64,000 nucleotides of DNA from Marinomonas sp. IMCC 4694 (GCF_008122525.1 NZ_VSRV01000001.1:2852001-2916000), one strand, 5' to 3'; positions 15,025 to 25,099 are shown, counted from the stretch's first letter. Notes: generated from the letters alone by a model not told the origin. Numbers and translations: made by a program.

Positions 15025-16857
15025 ATGAAGCCTAACGCCCCCAAAAATACCGTTGATAAAAATATGTTGGGGGTATTTCGTTACAGCCGCCGAGCCCTTG
15101 AACTGGTGTGGCAAACGTCTCCGGCGCTCACTTTGGGCTTGGCATTCGCTACTCTGATTGCCGGCGTACTACCGGCCGCTATGGCCTACATAGGACAGTT
15201 GATCGTCGACGCCGTTCTGGCAGCAATGGAAAGCTACAAACAAGACCAAGTATTGCATTATCAAACCGCATTAAATTACGTCGTGCTAGAAGGTGTTTTA
15301 GTGTTAGTCATCGCGGCGGCTCAGCGTTCATTGACAGCGCAAAAAGCCATTTTACAAGGTTTACTCGGACAAAAAGTTAACCTAATGATCTTGGACAAAG
15401 CTCAAACCCTAAGTTTGTCCCATTTTGAAGATTCCGAGTTCTACGACAAACTGGTGCAAGCTCGACGAGAAGCGTCGAGCCGACCGCTGGCGCTGGTCAA
15501 TAAAACCTTTGCCTTACTGCAAAATGCCCTTTCTTTATCGAGCTTTGCGGTCTTGCTGTGGCACTTTTCACCATGGGCCTTACTGTTGCTGATCTGTGGC
15601 GCGCTTCCTGCATTTATTGCCGAAGCCAAATTCTCTGGTGATGCGTTTTTGATGTTCCGCTGGCGCTCTCCAGAAGTGCGCCAACAAAACTACTTAGAAA
15701 CCTTATTGGCCCGTGAAGACAACATAAAGGAAGTGCGACTTTACCAACTCGGCGAGCGTTTTTTACAACGCTACACTGACATTTTTTTAACCCTCTTCAA
15801 AGAAAGTAAACGCTTAATCTTACGCCGTGAAAGCTGGGGCTTCGCGCTCGGTGTCATCAGCACCTTAGTGTTTTATGGCGCCTACGCTTGGATCGTCAGC
15901 GACACGATTATAGGCGCCATCACATTGGGCCAAATGACCATGTACCTGTTGCTGTTTAGACAGGGACAAAGCGCCGTATCAGCCTCACTGACCGCCATCA
16001 GCGGCATGTACGAAGACAACCTATATTTATCGAATCTGTACGATTATTTAGAGCAGGAAACTTCACCGTCTACCGGTGGCTTACTCGTCGGCCCCAACGC
16101 CCACGACGGCATTCGTTTTGAAAACGTGACGTTTCACTATCCTGGCACCACAAAACCCGCTTTATCCAATATCAATTTGCATATCCGACTTGGTCGCAGC
16201 GTGGCGATTGTCGGCGAAAACGGCTCAGGAAAAACCACCCTCATCAAGCTATTAACGCGACTGTACAACCCTACTGAAGGGCGAATTTTACTCGACGGAC
16301 TGGACTTGCTCGAATGGGACGAAACGGCCTTACTCAAACGCGTGGGTGTAATATTTCAAGACTTTGTACGCTATCAATTTATTGTCGGTGAAAACATCGG
16401 TGCGGGGGACAACGACCGTTTTCATGATGAAAGTGGCTGGGCAAAAGCCGCGGCTCTGGGTAAAGCCACCGATTTTATCGATCAGCTGGACAAAGGCTAT
16501 CAAACCCAATTGGGCCGATGGTTTAAAGGTGGTCAGGAATTATCAGGGGGACAATGGCAAAAAGTCGCCTTAGCGCGGGCTTTTATGCGTGAAGACGCCG
16601 ATATTTTGGTCTTAGACGAACCCACCGCAGCGATGGACGCCCAGGCCGAAGCGACTATTTTCCAGCACTTTCAGGAACACACGAAAGACAAAATGGCGAT
16701 CCTGATTTCCCATCGGTTTTCAACCGTACGCCTAGCCCACGAAATCATCGTCATGGAACGGGGCCACATTAAAGAACGTGGCACCCATGAGGCCTTACTG
16801 GCTCAACAAGGTCAATACGCGCATTTATTTACTCTGCAAGCGCAAGGCTATCGTTAA
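15025..16857 (+). CDS. ABC transporter, fused membrane and ATPase domains (exporter type)
   Basis: A 610-residue half-transporter with an N-terminal six-helix membrane domain (about 1-330) and a C-terminal ATPase. Walker A is GENGSGKTT near residue 397, the signature LSGGQ near 506, Walker B ILVLDEP near 530, and the H-loop ISHRF near 560. It would act as a dimer in the inner membrane to export a lipid, peptide or drug; the membrane part resembles lantibiotic/multidrug exporters rather than MsbA. ATG 15025 is preferred (GGA 7 bases upstream) over TTG 15013. No peptide precursor or partner gene is evident. The gene end overlaps the convergent DUF6172 gene by 4 bases. Confidence 0.88.
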   Translation: MKPNAPKNTVDKNMLGVFRYSRRALELVWQTSPALTLGLAFATLIAGVLPAAMAYIGQLIVDAVLAAMESYKQDQVLHYQTALNYVVLEGVLVLVIAAAQRSLTAQKAILQGLLGQKVNLMILDKAQTLSLSHFEDSEFYDKLVQARREASSRPLALVNKTFALLQNALSLSSFAVLLWHFSPWALLLLICGALPAFIAEAKFSGDAFLMFRWRSPEVRQQNYLETLLAREDNIKEVRLYQLGERFLQRYTDIFLTLFKESKRLILRRESWGFALGVISTLVFYGAYAWIVSDTIIGAITLGQMTMYLLLFRQGQSAVSASLTAISGMYEDNLYLSNLYDYLEQETSPSTGGLLVGPNAHDGIRFENVTFHYPGTTKPALSNINLHIRLGRSVAIVGENGSGKTTLIKLLTRLYNPTEGRILLDGLDLLEWDETALLKRVGVIFQDFVRYQFIVGENIGAGDNDRFHDESGWAKAAALGKATDFIDQLDKGYQTQLGRWFKGGQELSGGQWQKVALARAFMREDADILVLDEPTAAMDAQAEATIFQHFQEHTKDKMAILISHRFSTVRLAHEIIVMERGHIKERGTHEALLAQQGQYAHLFTLQAQGYR

Positions 16858-17222
16858 ACCCGATCGCCTTCGTCGTCACTTGCATCAAAATCCACTTCAT
16901 CAAGATCGGTTTCATATTCGATCTCAGTGTCGTCCTCTTCACGGGCAGTACGCTGTGCCGGCACCGCTAAAATTTCCAAGTAAAAAGACGTCCACTCTTG
17001 GCTTTCTGCAAAGCTGATTTTCTCGTTGATTTGCCCAACGTATAGGCCTACTGCACTGTCTTGTGTTTGTCCGAAGCGACAATCAAAGCCCCAAAAATCC
17101 GCGTAATCCGGTAAGGTTTTATTGCGCTCTCGTTTTAGATATTTTTTCACCTCACTTTTGGTCGCTTCGATTAAACGTGGGTATTTAATAGTGGGATGAG
17201 AGAGTTTAAATGTCTTTTTCAT
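16854..17222 (-). CDS. DUF6172 family protein
   Basis: A 122-residue soluble protein from ATG 17222 (MKKTFKLSHP), which follows AGGATCCTA; an upstream in-frame start is not supported. The segment HPTIKYPRLIEATKSEVKKYLKRERNKTL and then DFWGFDCRFG is typical of DUF6172, a family of unknown function often next to zinc peptidase or tRNA/nucleic acid genes. The C-terminal third is highly acidic (EEDDTEIEYETDLDEVDFD). It is followed upstream by the zinc-peptidase gene on the same strand (107 bases apart), so the two may be one unit. Confidence 0.72.
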   Translation of the reverse strand: MKKTFKLSHPTIKYPRLIEATKSEVKKYLKRERNKTLPDYADFWGFDCRFGQTQDSAVGLYVGQINEKISFAESQEWTSFYLEILAVPAQRTAREEDDTEIEYETDLDEVDFDASDDEGDRV

Positions 17223-17328
17223 TAGGATCCTAAAAATGTCGATGTCTGGCTGCCATGGCATAAAAATGCGTGGCGACCCGTGGCGAGCATGATAACGGAT
17301 CGCCCAATCGGTTGCCACTTACTTACAG

Positions 17329-18402
17329 TCACACAACCTGATAAGGCTTTAACAAACGATGAATAAAGGCCAGCTTTTCACGCACTGCAGGCACCAAAAT
17401 GAACGGATACAAATCCGGCTGCCCCATACCACGATTAAGGTTATTCACCGCAAAGGTCAAGGGTAAATATTGCGCCAAAATGTCATCGAAATTATCGTGA
17501 TGATAGGGGTCGATGTTTACCATTACTGCTAAATTTTCACTGTTTTTTCCAACGGGCTGCAAACTCATACCCAAATCACTGGCGGTTTCCAAGGTGTCAA
17601 CGATGTGCAGATAATGTGCCCAGGTTTCTGCCCAATCTTCCCACGCATGAGACGAGGCATAGACACTGACGTAGTCTTTTTGCCACTCAGCATTGGGCTT
17701 TTCATAGTGCGCTTCTAACGCATCGCCATAATCTTCTTGGTCATCGCCAAACAACGCACGAAACTGAGCCAAAGCCGTGTCGTCTTCAAGAATCAATTGA
17801 TCCCAGTAATAGTGCCCTACTTCATGACGAAAATGACCAATCACCGTACGGTATGACTCGTTCATATCTTCGCGCATTTGCTCGCGATCAACCGTATTTC
17901 CTTCGGATGCATTAATCGTCACCTGCCCTGCGGCGTGGCCAGTCATCGCGCTCACATCTTCGGGCACCACGTTATTTTCAGAAATAAAATCAAATGACAA
18001 GCCGTCTTCAGGCTCGCTCTTTTTGCTCACTAAAGGCAGACCAAGGCGCAAAATCGAATACACCAAACGATGTTTAGCAAACTCTAATTGCTGCCAAGCC
18101 TGGCGCTCTTCTATCTTGCCCAAATTGGGAATGTGCCGATTCAACTCACACGCCACACAAAATGTGCTGCCGCCCTCTTCCACTAGCCAATTACAAACCT
18201 GATGCTGATGATTCTCACAGTAATACCAACGCTTTGCCGGCTCGGTTTTATCGGCCAAAGCCACCCAAGCGTTGTCTACAGAAGTCAAAGCACTGATCAC
18301 CAGTTGGTCTGGCAAAAAGCCCAGCGCAGACGAACATTGTTCACAGTGGGTATTTTCAAATAACACCGTTTGACCGCATTGCTGGCAACTGAAAATTTTC
18401 AT
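17329..18402 (-). CDS. Zinc-ribbon metallopeptidase (Peptidase_Mx / PF15887 type)
   Basis: A 357-residue cytoplasmic protein. Zinc-ribbon cysteines appear in two groups near residues 6, 9, 20, 23 and 62, 70, 82, 85. The gluzincin-like motif HEVGH lies at 193-197 (HFRHEVGHYYWDQ), and a further acidic candidate ligand occurs in EDWAETWAHYLH. This matches the widespread family of putative zinc-binding metallopeptidases with an N-terminal zinc ribbon. Substrate and role are not known. The ATG follows GGAGCGCT. It is upstream of the DUF6172 gene on the same strand. Confidence 0.85.
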   Translation of the reverse strand: MKIFSCQQCGQTVLFENTHCEQCSSALGFLPDQLVISALTSVDNAWVALADKTEPAKRWYYCENHQHQVCNWLVEEGGSTFCVACELNRHIPNLGKIEERQAWQQLEFAKHRLVYSILRLGLPLVSKKSEPEDGLSFDFISENNVVPEDVSAMTGHAAGQVTINASEGNTVDREQMREDMNESYRTVIGHFRHEVGHYYWDQLILEDDTALAQFRALFGDDQEDYGDALEAHYEKPNAEWQKDYVSVYASSHAWEDWAETWAHYLHIVDTLETASDLGMSLQPVGKNSENLAVMVNIDPYHHDNFDDILAQYLPLTFAVNNLNRGMGQPDLYPFILVPAVREKLAFIHRLLKPYQVV

Positions 18403-18523
18403 AGCGCTCCTGCTGTTAATACAGCGGATGGAAAAGAAGAGGGAGAAAGAAAACCATTGAAAATGGAACGTCGAATCAATTAGGGCGTCTTTACAGCATC
18501 ATAATGGAGCTGAGTCAAAATAC

Positions 18524-18826
18524 CTACTCATAAAACGAGCGCACACGAGTGAATCGCGCTGCGTCAATGATTGACCATAAATGCAATATTCCACCGACTA
18601 ACCACATAAAAAACAAGATAACCGTCGCACCCAACGCATAGCTTATAAAAGTCGTCACAAAGAAGAACAATGCCATAAAAAAGCGCCCTTGCACTAACTG
18701 CCCCAGACCTGGGATAAACACATTACAAATCGCCGCGAGCACATTGCCGCCAGAACCTTGACCAGACATAAGCATTACCATCGTAAACATACAAAATAAA
18801 ACATAAGAATAAGGACAAAAACACAA
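18524..18826 (-). CDS. Small membrane protein, TM2-like
   Basis: Up to 100 residues; the exact start is unclear as several Met codons follow one another, and one around MLMSGQGSGGN (about 18775) would give a more typical protein. Two hydrophobic helices surround FIPGLGQLVQGRFFMALFFF, similar to the TM2 fold in which a glycine-rich turn joins two membrane helices, and a third hydrophobic stretch VILFFMWLVGGILHLWSIID follows. Function unknown. It lies downstream of a LysR gene on the same strand with 33 bases between them. Confidence 0.6.
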   Translation of the reverse strand: MCFCPYSYVLFCMFTMVMLMSGQGSGGNVLAAICNVFIPGLGQLVQGRFFMALFFFVTTFISYALGATVILFFMWLVGGILHLWSIIDAARFTRVRSFYE

Positions 18827-18859
18827 AATAGAAAGCCGCTTATCGACGCTTAACTGAAA

Positions 18860-19759
18860 TTAAAAATACGCTTTTTTCTCTTGATACGCCTGCTTGATGT
18901 GCTCGATCAACCGCCGCAGTTTTTCTGGCAAATACTTGGTAAAAGGATAAATCGCGTATACGCCGAGCTGCCGAGGTTGATAGTCAGTCAAGATAGCAAC
19001 GAGCGTGCCTTTTTGCAGATCCTCATACACACAACAACGTGGCACATAAACAATACCGAACCCTGCCAACGCCGCTTTGCGCAAGGCTTGAGCGTTGTTT
19101 GTCGCGAAGCTGCCACTAATACGAACGCTCTTCTCCACGCCTTGTTTGGTAAAACGCCAGTCAAATGAGCCCTGCGCTTGATAAGTATACGCCAAGCAAT
19201 TATGGTCTTTTAAGGCGTCTAACGTGCTGACTTCACCCTGTCGTTCAACGTAATGGGGCGAACAGCACACCACCCAATTCGATTGAATCAAGGGCTTAGC
19301 GATCAAGCTGGAATCTTCCAGTTTGCCGGTACGAATGGCCAAATCCAGCCCTTCCCCGACCAAATCAACGAAGTCGTTTTCCAAGCGCATGTCCACGGTA
19401 ATATTGGGGTATTGTTGACAAAACTCCGCCACCGCTTCGGCTAACAACAATTCACCCGAAATCGTTGGCACCGACATTTTAATCGTGCCGGTTAGCCCTT
19501 GGCTAAACGCCGACACCGACGCAATGGCATCGCTGACTTGGCCTTCAATATTTTTGGCGTGAACGTAGAGGCTTTCGCCCGCCTCGGTCAGACTCAACCG
19601 TCTTGTCGTGCGGTGGATCAACTGCACGCCCAAGTCTTGTTCGAGCTTGCTAATGCGTTTGCTTAACGCGGGCGTCGACAAACCCGCACCCAATGCGGCT
19701 TTATTGAACGAGCCCGAATCCGCGACCGCCACGAACAGGGTTAAATCGGCTGAATTCAA
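18860..19759 (-). CDS. LysR-family regulator, probable regulator of lldD
   Basis: A 299-residue LysR-type regulator with HTH near residues 15-40 (GSFNKAALGAGLSTPALSKRISKLE) and an effector domain. The start is TTG 19759, with GAGG nine bases upstream. It is divergent from the L-lactate dehydrogenase gene with about 115 bases of AT-rich DNA between, the classical layout in which the regulator controls its divergent neighbour. L-lactate or another 2-hydroxy acid is a probable effector, by inference from the neighbour. Confidence 0.85.
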   Translation of the reverse strand: MNSADLTLFVAVADSGSFNKAALGAGLSTPALSKRISKLEQDLGVQLIHRTTRRLSLTEAGESLYVHAKNIEGQVSDAIASVSAFSQGLTGTIKMSVPTISGELLLAEAVAEFCQQYPNITVDMRLENDFVDLVGEGLDLAIRTGKLEDSSLIAKPLIQSNWVVCCSPHYVERQGEVSTLDALKDHNCLAYTYQAQGSFDWRFTKQGVEKSVRISGSFATNNAQALRKAALAGFGIVYVPRCCVYEDLQKGTLVAILTDYQPRQLGVYAIYPFTKYLPEKLRRLIEHIKQAYQEKKAYF

Positions 19760-19874
19760 TGGGCTAGACCTCAGATTATTAAGACGTTTTAAGAAAGAGT
19801 TTATTATTTTATGTCGTATTTATTATAAATAAAACACAGTCTATAGTTAACCGATACGATAAAAGGAGCCATCC

Positions 19875-21023
19875 ATGCGACTCAAAGACTGCCACAATTT
19901 CCAAGATTTTCGCACTCTCGCGAAAAAACGCCTACCCAGCCCAATTTTTAACTACATTGATGGCGGCGCCGACGACGAAACCACTTACCGTCGCAACACG
20001 GCCGCGTTTGAAACCTGTGACCTCGTACCCAGTGTGTTGACTGGCGTAAAAGACGTGGATTTGTCGGTCACCGTGATGGGGCAAAAACTCGCCCTGCCAA
20101 TCTACTGTTCGCCTACTGCCTTGCAGCGATTATTCCATCACGATGGCGAACGCGCGGTAGCCAATGCCGCGGAAAAATACGGCACCATGTTTGGTGTATC
20201 GTCCCTTGGCACAGTGAGCATGGAAGAGATCGCCAAGCAAACCACCACGCCTCAGGTCTATCAGTTTTACTTCCACAAAGACCGCGAACTGAACCGCGCC
20301 ATGATGCAACGCGCCAAAGACGCAGGCGTGCAAGTGATGATGCTCACTGTCGATTCCATTACGGGCGGCAACCGAGAACGCGACCTTCGTACAGGCTTCG
20401 CCATTCCTTTTAAATTAAATCTAAAAGGCATGCTGCAATTTGTCCTCAAACCCATGTGGGGCATTAACTACGTCACCCACGAAAAATTTCGTTTACCACA
20501 GCTTGAAGAACACGTGGACATGGGTTCTGGCGCGACCTCCATTGGCGACTACTTTACCAACATGCTCGACCCATCAATGAACTGGGACGACGTGGCGGAA
20601 ATGGTGAAATTCTGGGACGGCCAGTTTTGTTTGAAAGGCATCATGAGCCGAGAAGACGCTCGTAAAGCGGTGGAAATTGGCTGCACTGGCGTGATTATTT
20701 CCAACCATGGTGGTCGCCAACTTGATGGTTCGCGCAGTTCCTTTGACCAACTAGCGGAAATCGTCGACGAAGTGGGCGATGAAATCGACGTCATCTTCGA
20801 CAGCGGCGTACAGCGCGGCACCCATGTACTCAAAGCCTTATCCCTCGGTGCAAAAGCCGTCGGCATTGGTCGTATGTACCTTTACCCCTTGGCGGCCGCA
20901 GGACAACCTGGCGTGGAACGCGCACTGGGATTAATGAAAGCCGAACTCGAACGCGACATGAAACTCATGGGCAAAACATCGATTGACCAACTGAGCAGAG
21001 ATAACTTGCGGTTTCGGTCTTAG
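19875..21023 (+). CDS. lldD: FMN-dependent L-lactate dehydrogenase / alpha-hydroxy acid oxidase
   Basis: A 382-residue TIM-barrel flavoenzyme of the LldD family, oxidising L-lactate to pyruvate at the membrane and passing electrons to quinone. The N-terminus (PIFNYIDGGADDETTYRRN), the FMN-binding region SPTALQRLFHHDGE, and the catalytic histidine in SNHGGRQLD near residue 278 are present, followed by the phosphate-binding segment IGRMYLYPLAAAG. ATG 19875 follows AAAAGGAGCC. Other 2-hydroxy acids, such as glycolate or mandelate, are possible substrates. In this neighbourhood L-lactate could come from rhamnose via lactaldehyde, which gives the gene a natural link to the rha locus downstream. 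Confidence 0.87.
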   Translation: MRLKDCHNFQDFRTLAKKRLPSPIFNYIDGGADDETTYRRNTAAFETCDLVPSVLTGVKDVDLSVTVMGQKLALPIYCSPTALQRLFHHDGERAVANAAEKYGTMFGVSSLGTVSMEEIAKQTTTPQVYQFYFHKDRELNRAMMQRAKDAGVQVMMLTVDSITGGNRERDLRTGFAIPFKLNLKGMLQFVLKPMWGINYVTHEKFRLPQLEEHVDMGSGATSIGDYFTNMLDPSMNWDDVAEMVKFWDGQFCLKGIMSREDARKAVEIGCTGVIISNHGGRQLDGSRSSFDQLAEIVDEVGDEIDVIFDSGVQRGTHVLKALSLGAKAVGIGRMYLYPLAAAGQPGVERALGLMKAELERDMKLMGKTSIDQLSRDNLRFRS

Positions 21024-21047
21024 CTTCAATGAATTGAACCGCTAGGC

Positions 21048-21077
21048 AAAAGAGGGACTAAATAATGTCCCTCTTTT
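21048..21077. terminator. Terminator after lldD
   Basis: AAAAGAGGGAC (21048-21058) pairs perfectly with GTCCCTCTTTT (21067-21077). It lies between the converging ends of lldD and the ABC transporter ATPase gene and could work in both directions. Confidence 0.88.
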
Positions 21078-21095
21078 AATCATTATGATCCAGCC

Positions 21096-22073
21096 CTAAA
21101 AAATATGCTCTTTCCCTTCCTGTGGTGTAGCGTAAATAGTACTCCCCACACCAGCAGAAAAATCGCCATCCGCACGGGCCACCAGCATACCTAAATCAGC
21201 CACGCTAATATGAAGAATGGCGTCAGCACCTAGATGTTCGATGTGTTTAATCACGCCTTGCCATTTCCCTTCTTCTAACGATAACGTCAAATGCTCAGGA
21301 CGTATTCCGTAAAGATCCGCGTTATGTTCCTTGGCAACAGTGCCATCAAATAAATTCATTTTAGGACTGCCAATAAAACCCGCCACAAAAGGCGTTTTCG
21401 GATGATGATATAGCTCCATAGGCGAGCCAACTTGCTCAATATGACCCGCGTTTAACACCACAATTTTATCGGCCATTGTCATGGCTTCTATTTGATCGTG
21501 GGTAACGTAGATCATGGTGGCATTCAAGGTGCTGTGCAGTTCGGTCAATTCGATACGCATTTTTGAACGTAGCGCCGCATCCAAATTAGAAAGCGGCTCA
21601 TCAAACAGGAAGACTTCTGGCTCTCGCACAATGGCACGGCCAATCGCCACTCGCTGGCGCTGCCCACCAGATAAATCTTTGGGTTTGCGATCCAGCAGGG
21701 ATTCAAGTTGCAACATCTTCGCTGCAGCATTTACTCGCTCAGTAATTTCGCTTTTAGGGCGTTTAGCCAGACTTAAACCAAAGCCAATATTGTCTCTAAC
21801 CGTCAAGTGTGGATAAAGTGCATAACTTTGAAACACCATGGCAATGCCACGATCAATGGGGTCGGACCGGGTGACATCCTTTCCTGCGATCTCAATCAAG
21901 CCACTGGTTGCGTCTTCCAAACCAGAGATAATACGCAACAAGGTGGATTTACCACAGCCAGAAGGCCCGACAAAGACGCAAAACTTACCATCCTCCACGT
22001 CTAAATCAATGCCTTTTAAAATTTTAACGCCATTAAATTCTTTGTGTATATTTTTTAATTTTACGGTAGCCAT
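21096..22073 (-). CDS. Sugar ABC transporter ATPase (MalK/UgpC type)
   Basis: The 325-residue ATPase of a carbohydrate ABC importer. Walker A is GPSGCGKST (36-44), the signature is LSGGQRQRVAIGRA near residue 134, and Walker B is VFLFDEPLSN near 157; a C-terminal OB-like TOBE domain (YGIRPEHLTL) follows. At 325 residues it is shorter than the 360-370 usual for the family, with a compact regulatory domain. It is the last gene of a unit running binding protein, permease, permease, ATPase. The neighbouring alpha-rhamnosidase suggests a rhamnose-containing oligosaccharide as cargo. Confidence 0.92.
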   Translation of the reverse strand: MATVKLKNIHKEFNGVKILKGIDLDVEDGKFCVFVGPSGCGKSTLLRIISGLEDATSGLIEIAGKDVTRSDPIDRGIAMVFQSYALYPHLTVRDNIGFGLSLAKRPKSEITERVNAAAKMLQLESLLDRKPKDLSGGQRQRVAIGRAIVREPEVFLFDEPLSNLDAALRSKMRIELTELHSTLNATMIYVTHDQIEAMTMADKIVVLNAGHIEQVGSPMELYHHPKTPFVAGFIGSPKMNLFDGTVAKEHNADLYGIRPEHLTLSLEEGKWQGVIKHIEHLGADAILHISVADLGMLVARADGDFSAGVGSTIYATPQEGKEHIF

Positions 22074-22077
22074 GGTT

Positions 22078-22902
22078 TTATCCTTTTACTGCACCTGCGG
22101 TCATCCCTTTTACAATTTGCTTATTAAAGAAAATAAACATAATCAAAGGTGGAATGGTGACAAGAAGAATGTTCATAAACAACAAGTTCATTTGCGAAGA
22201 GAACTGACTTTGAAAGTTATAAAGCGTTAACTGAACCGTGACGTTCTCTTTACCCGGCAAGTAATACAGAGGGTTGGTAAAGTCATTAAATATGGTGACA
22301 GATTGCACCAAGATCACCGTTACAGTGACCGGTTTTAACAGCGGCAATATGACCTTAAAAAACACCTGCCAAGGTTTGGCACCATCAATGATCGCGGCTT
22401 CATCTAAGTCTCTTGGAATGCTGGCAATAAAAGAACGAAACAGCAGTACCGAGAAAGAAAGACCATAGGCCACCTGTATCAAAATCATACCGTGCAGGGT
22501 TTTAAATAAGTGCAGTTCTTTCAGGAGCCAGATCGTTGGCACAACGGCGGGAGGAATCATTAATCCGGCCAATATCAAGGCGTAAATAAAGCCATTCCAT
22601 TTCGATGGTCTTCTTTGTATGACATAACCAATCATAGCTGCAAAAATAACCAACAATGAAATAGCCCCAACAGTAATCACGGTTGAATTAAAATAGGCTA
22701 ACAGCAACATGTAATTTCTTGCTTGAACCACCGCGACCAAATTTTCCCAGAACAACCATTCAGAAGGCCATGATAGGCCTAATTGAGACGCTTCTGCAGC
22801 CGATTTCACCGCCGTCAAGCCAATGAAAATAAAGGGGGTGACAAAGAGTAAAATCCCAATAGTCAGAGCAATAACACCATTGATCACTTGCTGGCGTTTC
22901 AT
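22078..22902 (-). CDS. Sugar ABC transporter permease (MalG type)
   Basis: A 274-residue inner-membrane permease of the CUT1 family with about six transmembrane helices. The EAA loop, which docks the ATPase, is visible as DEAAIIDGAKPWQVFFKVILPLL near residues 167-187. It ends 4 bases before the ATPase start and overlaps the upstream permease gene by 4 bases (ATGA), so all are translationally coupled. The substrate is inferred from neighbours to be a rhamnose-containing oligosaccharide. Confidence 0.92.
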   Translation of the reverse strand: MKRQQVINGVIALTIGILLFVTPFIFIGLTAVKSAAEASQLGLSWPSEWLFWENLVAVVQARNYMLLLAYFNSTVITVGAISLLVIFAAMIGYVIQRRPSKWNGFIYALILAGLMIPPAVVPTIWLLKELHLFKTLHGMILIQVAYGLSFSVLLFRSFIASIPRDLDEAAIIDGAKPWQVFFKVILPLLKPVTVTVILVQSVTIFNDFTNPLYYLPGKENVTVQLTLYNFQSQFSSQMNLLFMNILLVTIPPLIMFIFFNKQIVKGMTAGAVKG

Positions 22903-23759
22903 AAATCCACCTCTCTACGGTTAAACCAATACGTTAGCGGAATCACAAGCAAAGCCACCAATGCAAACAAAATGATATTGCCCGCGGTAGAAAGCCCATA
23001 GAAACCAGCCTGATATTGTTTGTAGATAACCGATGCTAGTACGTCGGACGAAAATCCAGGACCGCCTTTTGTCATCGCCCAGATAATATCAAAAGAGCGT
23101 AGGCCACCAATCAAAGAAAGAGTCACCACGGTTACTGTCGCAGGACGAACCAAAGGAACCGTAATCCGGAAAAACATCTGCAACTTAGTGGCCCCATCGA
23201 TACGTGCCGCTTCATAGTAATCGGAACTGATAGTCGCAAGACCCGCAATATAAATCAGTGTTGCCAGCCCAACTCCCTTCCAAATATCCACCAAGACAAC
23301 AGAGAAAAGCGCCAAATTAGGATCGATAAGCCAAGCAGGGCCTTGAATACCAAAATAACTTAACCCTACATTTAGCATCCCTCTTGCTGGGTGCATGATC
23401 TCTGCGAAAGCGATACCGACACCTATGGTAGAGACCAAAACAGGGAAAAAGATCAAGGTCCTTAAGAAGCTTTGCCCGAGTAAGCCTGATGTTAATAAAA
23501 CAGCCAGTAACAATCCCAAAACGGACTTAGCTATGGATGTAAGCACACCAAAAATCACCGTATTAACAACGCCAGTTATTAAAAAGGGCTCCTTCAAAAA
23601 CTGACGATAATTCTCTAAGCCAATAAAGCGGGTTTCAAATAAATCCCAATGGGTCAAACTAAACCAAAAAGCGGCAACCGTTGGCACTAGAAATAGCACC
23701 AGATACACCAGCCCTCCTGGCAAAATAAACCAATATGGGTAAGATCGACTACTTTTCAT
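22899..23759 (-). CDS. Sugar ABC transporter permease (MalF type)
   Basis: A 286-residue permease of the CUT1 family. ATG 23759 (MKSSRSYPYW) is chosen because GGAGG lies just upstream, whereas the GTG at 23774 sits directly on another Shine-Dalgarno. The EAA loop is YYEAARIDGATKLQMFFRITVPLV near residues 195-217, between transmembrane helices. It pairs with the downstream MalG-like permease. It follows the interrupted binding-protein gene by about 60 bases. Confidence 0.92.
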   Translation of the reverse strand: MKSSRSYPYWFILPGGLVYLVLFLVPTVAAFWFSLTHWDLFETRFIGLENYRQFLKEPFLITGVVNTVIFGVLTSIAKSVLGLLLAVLLTSGLLGQSFLRTLIFFPVLVSTIGVGIAFAEIMHPARGMLNVGLSYFGIQGPAWLIDPNLALFSVVLVDIWKGVGLATLIYIAGLATISSDYYEAARIDGATKLQMFFRITVPLVRPATVTVVTLSLIGGLRSFDIIWAMTKGGPGFSSDVLASVIYKQYQAGFYGLSTAGNIILFALVALLVIPLTYWFNRREVDL

Positions 23760-23821
23760 AAATCCTCCAATCACCTCCTTGTTAGTCGCTTTTATACGGT
23801 ACTAACAAGGAGGTAAAGCCC

Positions 23822-25099
23822 TTACCAATTTGGTAGATTCAGTTGTCTAGCCTGCTTCGCAACATCTTGGTCATAAAGCTCAGCCGCTGATTGCGCGTTT
23901 CGAATGCCCGATCCCACTTCAACGGTCAGTTGTTCAAGCATTGGACCTTTTATGGGCGAAAGGAACTCTAAAGCGGGAGCCGTACGGCCTTCTTCTTAAA
24001 AATAAGGCAACATGTCTTTCACGGCTGGGTACACATTATCCGGTAGGGTACAGCCTTTGATTAGATATGGGCCGTTGGCACCAATGGCTTTGGTAATGAC
24101 ATCACAAGCGTCGACCGTTGCGATGTAATTCAGGAAAGCTTTGGCTTCTTGCTTGTGTTTACTTTCTTTTGGAATGTAATACCCAGCCGGCATCCAAACC
24201 GTTAAACCATTTTTATCCGCGTCATCTCCGGGTTGAGCAAAGAACCCAACATCTTCAATGTAATCTGGTGTGTTCAGCTTAATAGAGGGAATAGCAAACG
24301 TCAGCATGGGATAGTGGGCCGCTTTACCCGTCGCAACCATGTTTAGGCCATCGTTATAAGTTGCCGCCCCATAATAGTCATTCAAATAGCCAGCTTCAGA
24401 CACCTGCTGAAGCTTTTCAAAGCCTCTCAATGCCGCAGGTGTCGTGGCAAACTTAGCCTTGTTATTCGTATAATCCGTCGCAAAACTTGGGTTTTCTGCC
24501 TGCACATTAAAAAAATCAGAAAGGACAAGCAATTGTGATGTCCATGTATCTCGATACGTTTGCGCAATAGGCGCAACCTCTGATTTTTCAGCGATGACCG
24601 CAGAGTTGTCCATAAACTCTTGCCATGTTTTTGGCACTTTAAGCCCTAGCTCTGCATAAACACGCTTATTGTAAAATATACCGCCACCCATTGCGGTTTG
24701 AACCGGAACGGCATAAACATTTCCAGTAGCATCACTCACCGTACTGGTAAAACTGGATAAAATGTTCGAATAATTGGCAATATCATTGATCGGCTCAAGT
24801 GTTCTCGATGGCCGTAATGCTTGTAATAACGAGCCTGAGTTGTAGAGAAAAATGTCTGACATCTCTCCCGTCGCAAGGCGCGTCTTGACGATATTATCGC
24901 CCTCTCCTCCTCCGGGCCTTAACTCGACATCAAACGTGACATCTGGGTTAAGTTTACTGTAAGCGGAAGTCAGTGCTTGCGTTAAAGCTACCGTATCTGG
25001 GCTGTTGTCAACCAGTATACTAAGCTCAGTCGCCAGTGAGACAGACGAGCCCAATACAACCATCGTTGAGAAAATCAGTTTGTTCGCTTTATTTTTCAT
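23822..25099 (-). pseudogene. Sugar ABC binding protein with an in-frame TAA near the C-terminus
   Basis: The gene encodes a CUT1-type extracellular solute-binding protein: signal peptide to about SVSLATELS, then LVDNSPDTVALTQALTSAY and a long periplasmic domain. The frame stops at TAA (23996-23998) after 367 residues (VKDMLPYF). Reading on in the same frame gives 57 further sense codons ending LNLPNW and a proper stop at 23822-23824, including the segments EFLSPIKGPMLEQ and AAELYDQDVAKQA, which look like the usual C-terminal helices. The full protein would be about 425 residues, the family norm. The truncated form lacks its final helices and probably binds or folds poorly. A sequencing error is the alternative. 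Confidence 0.85.
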
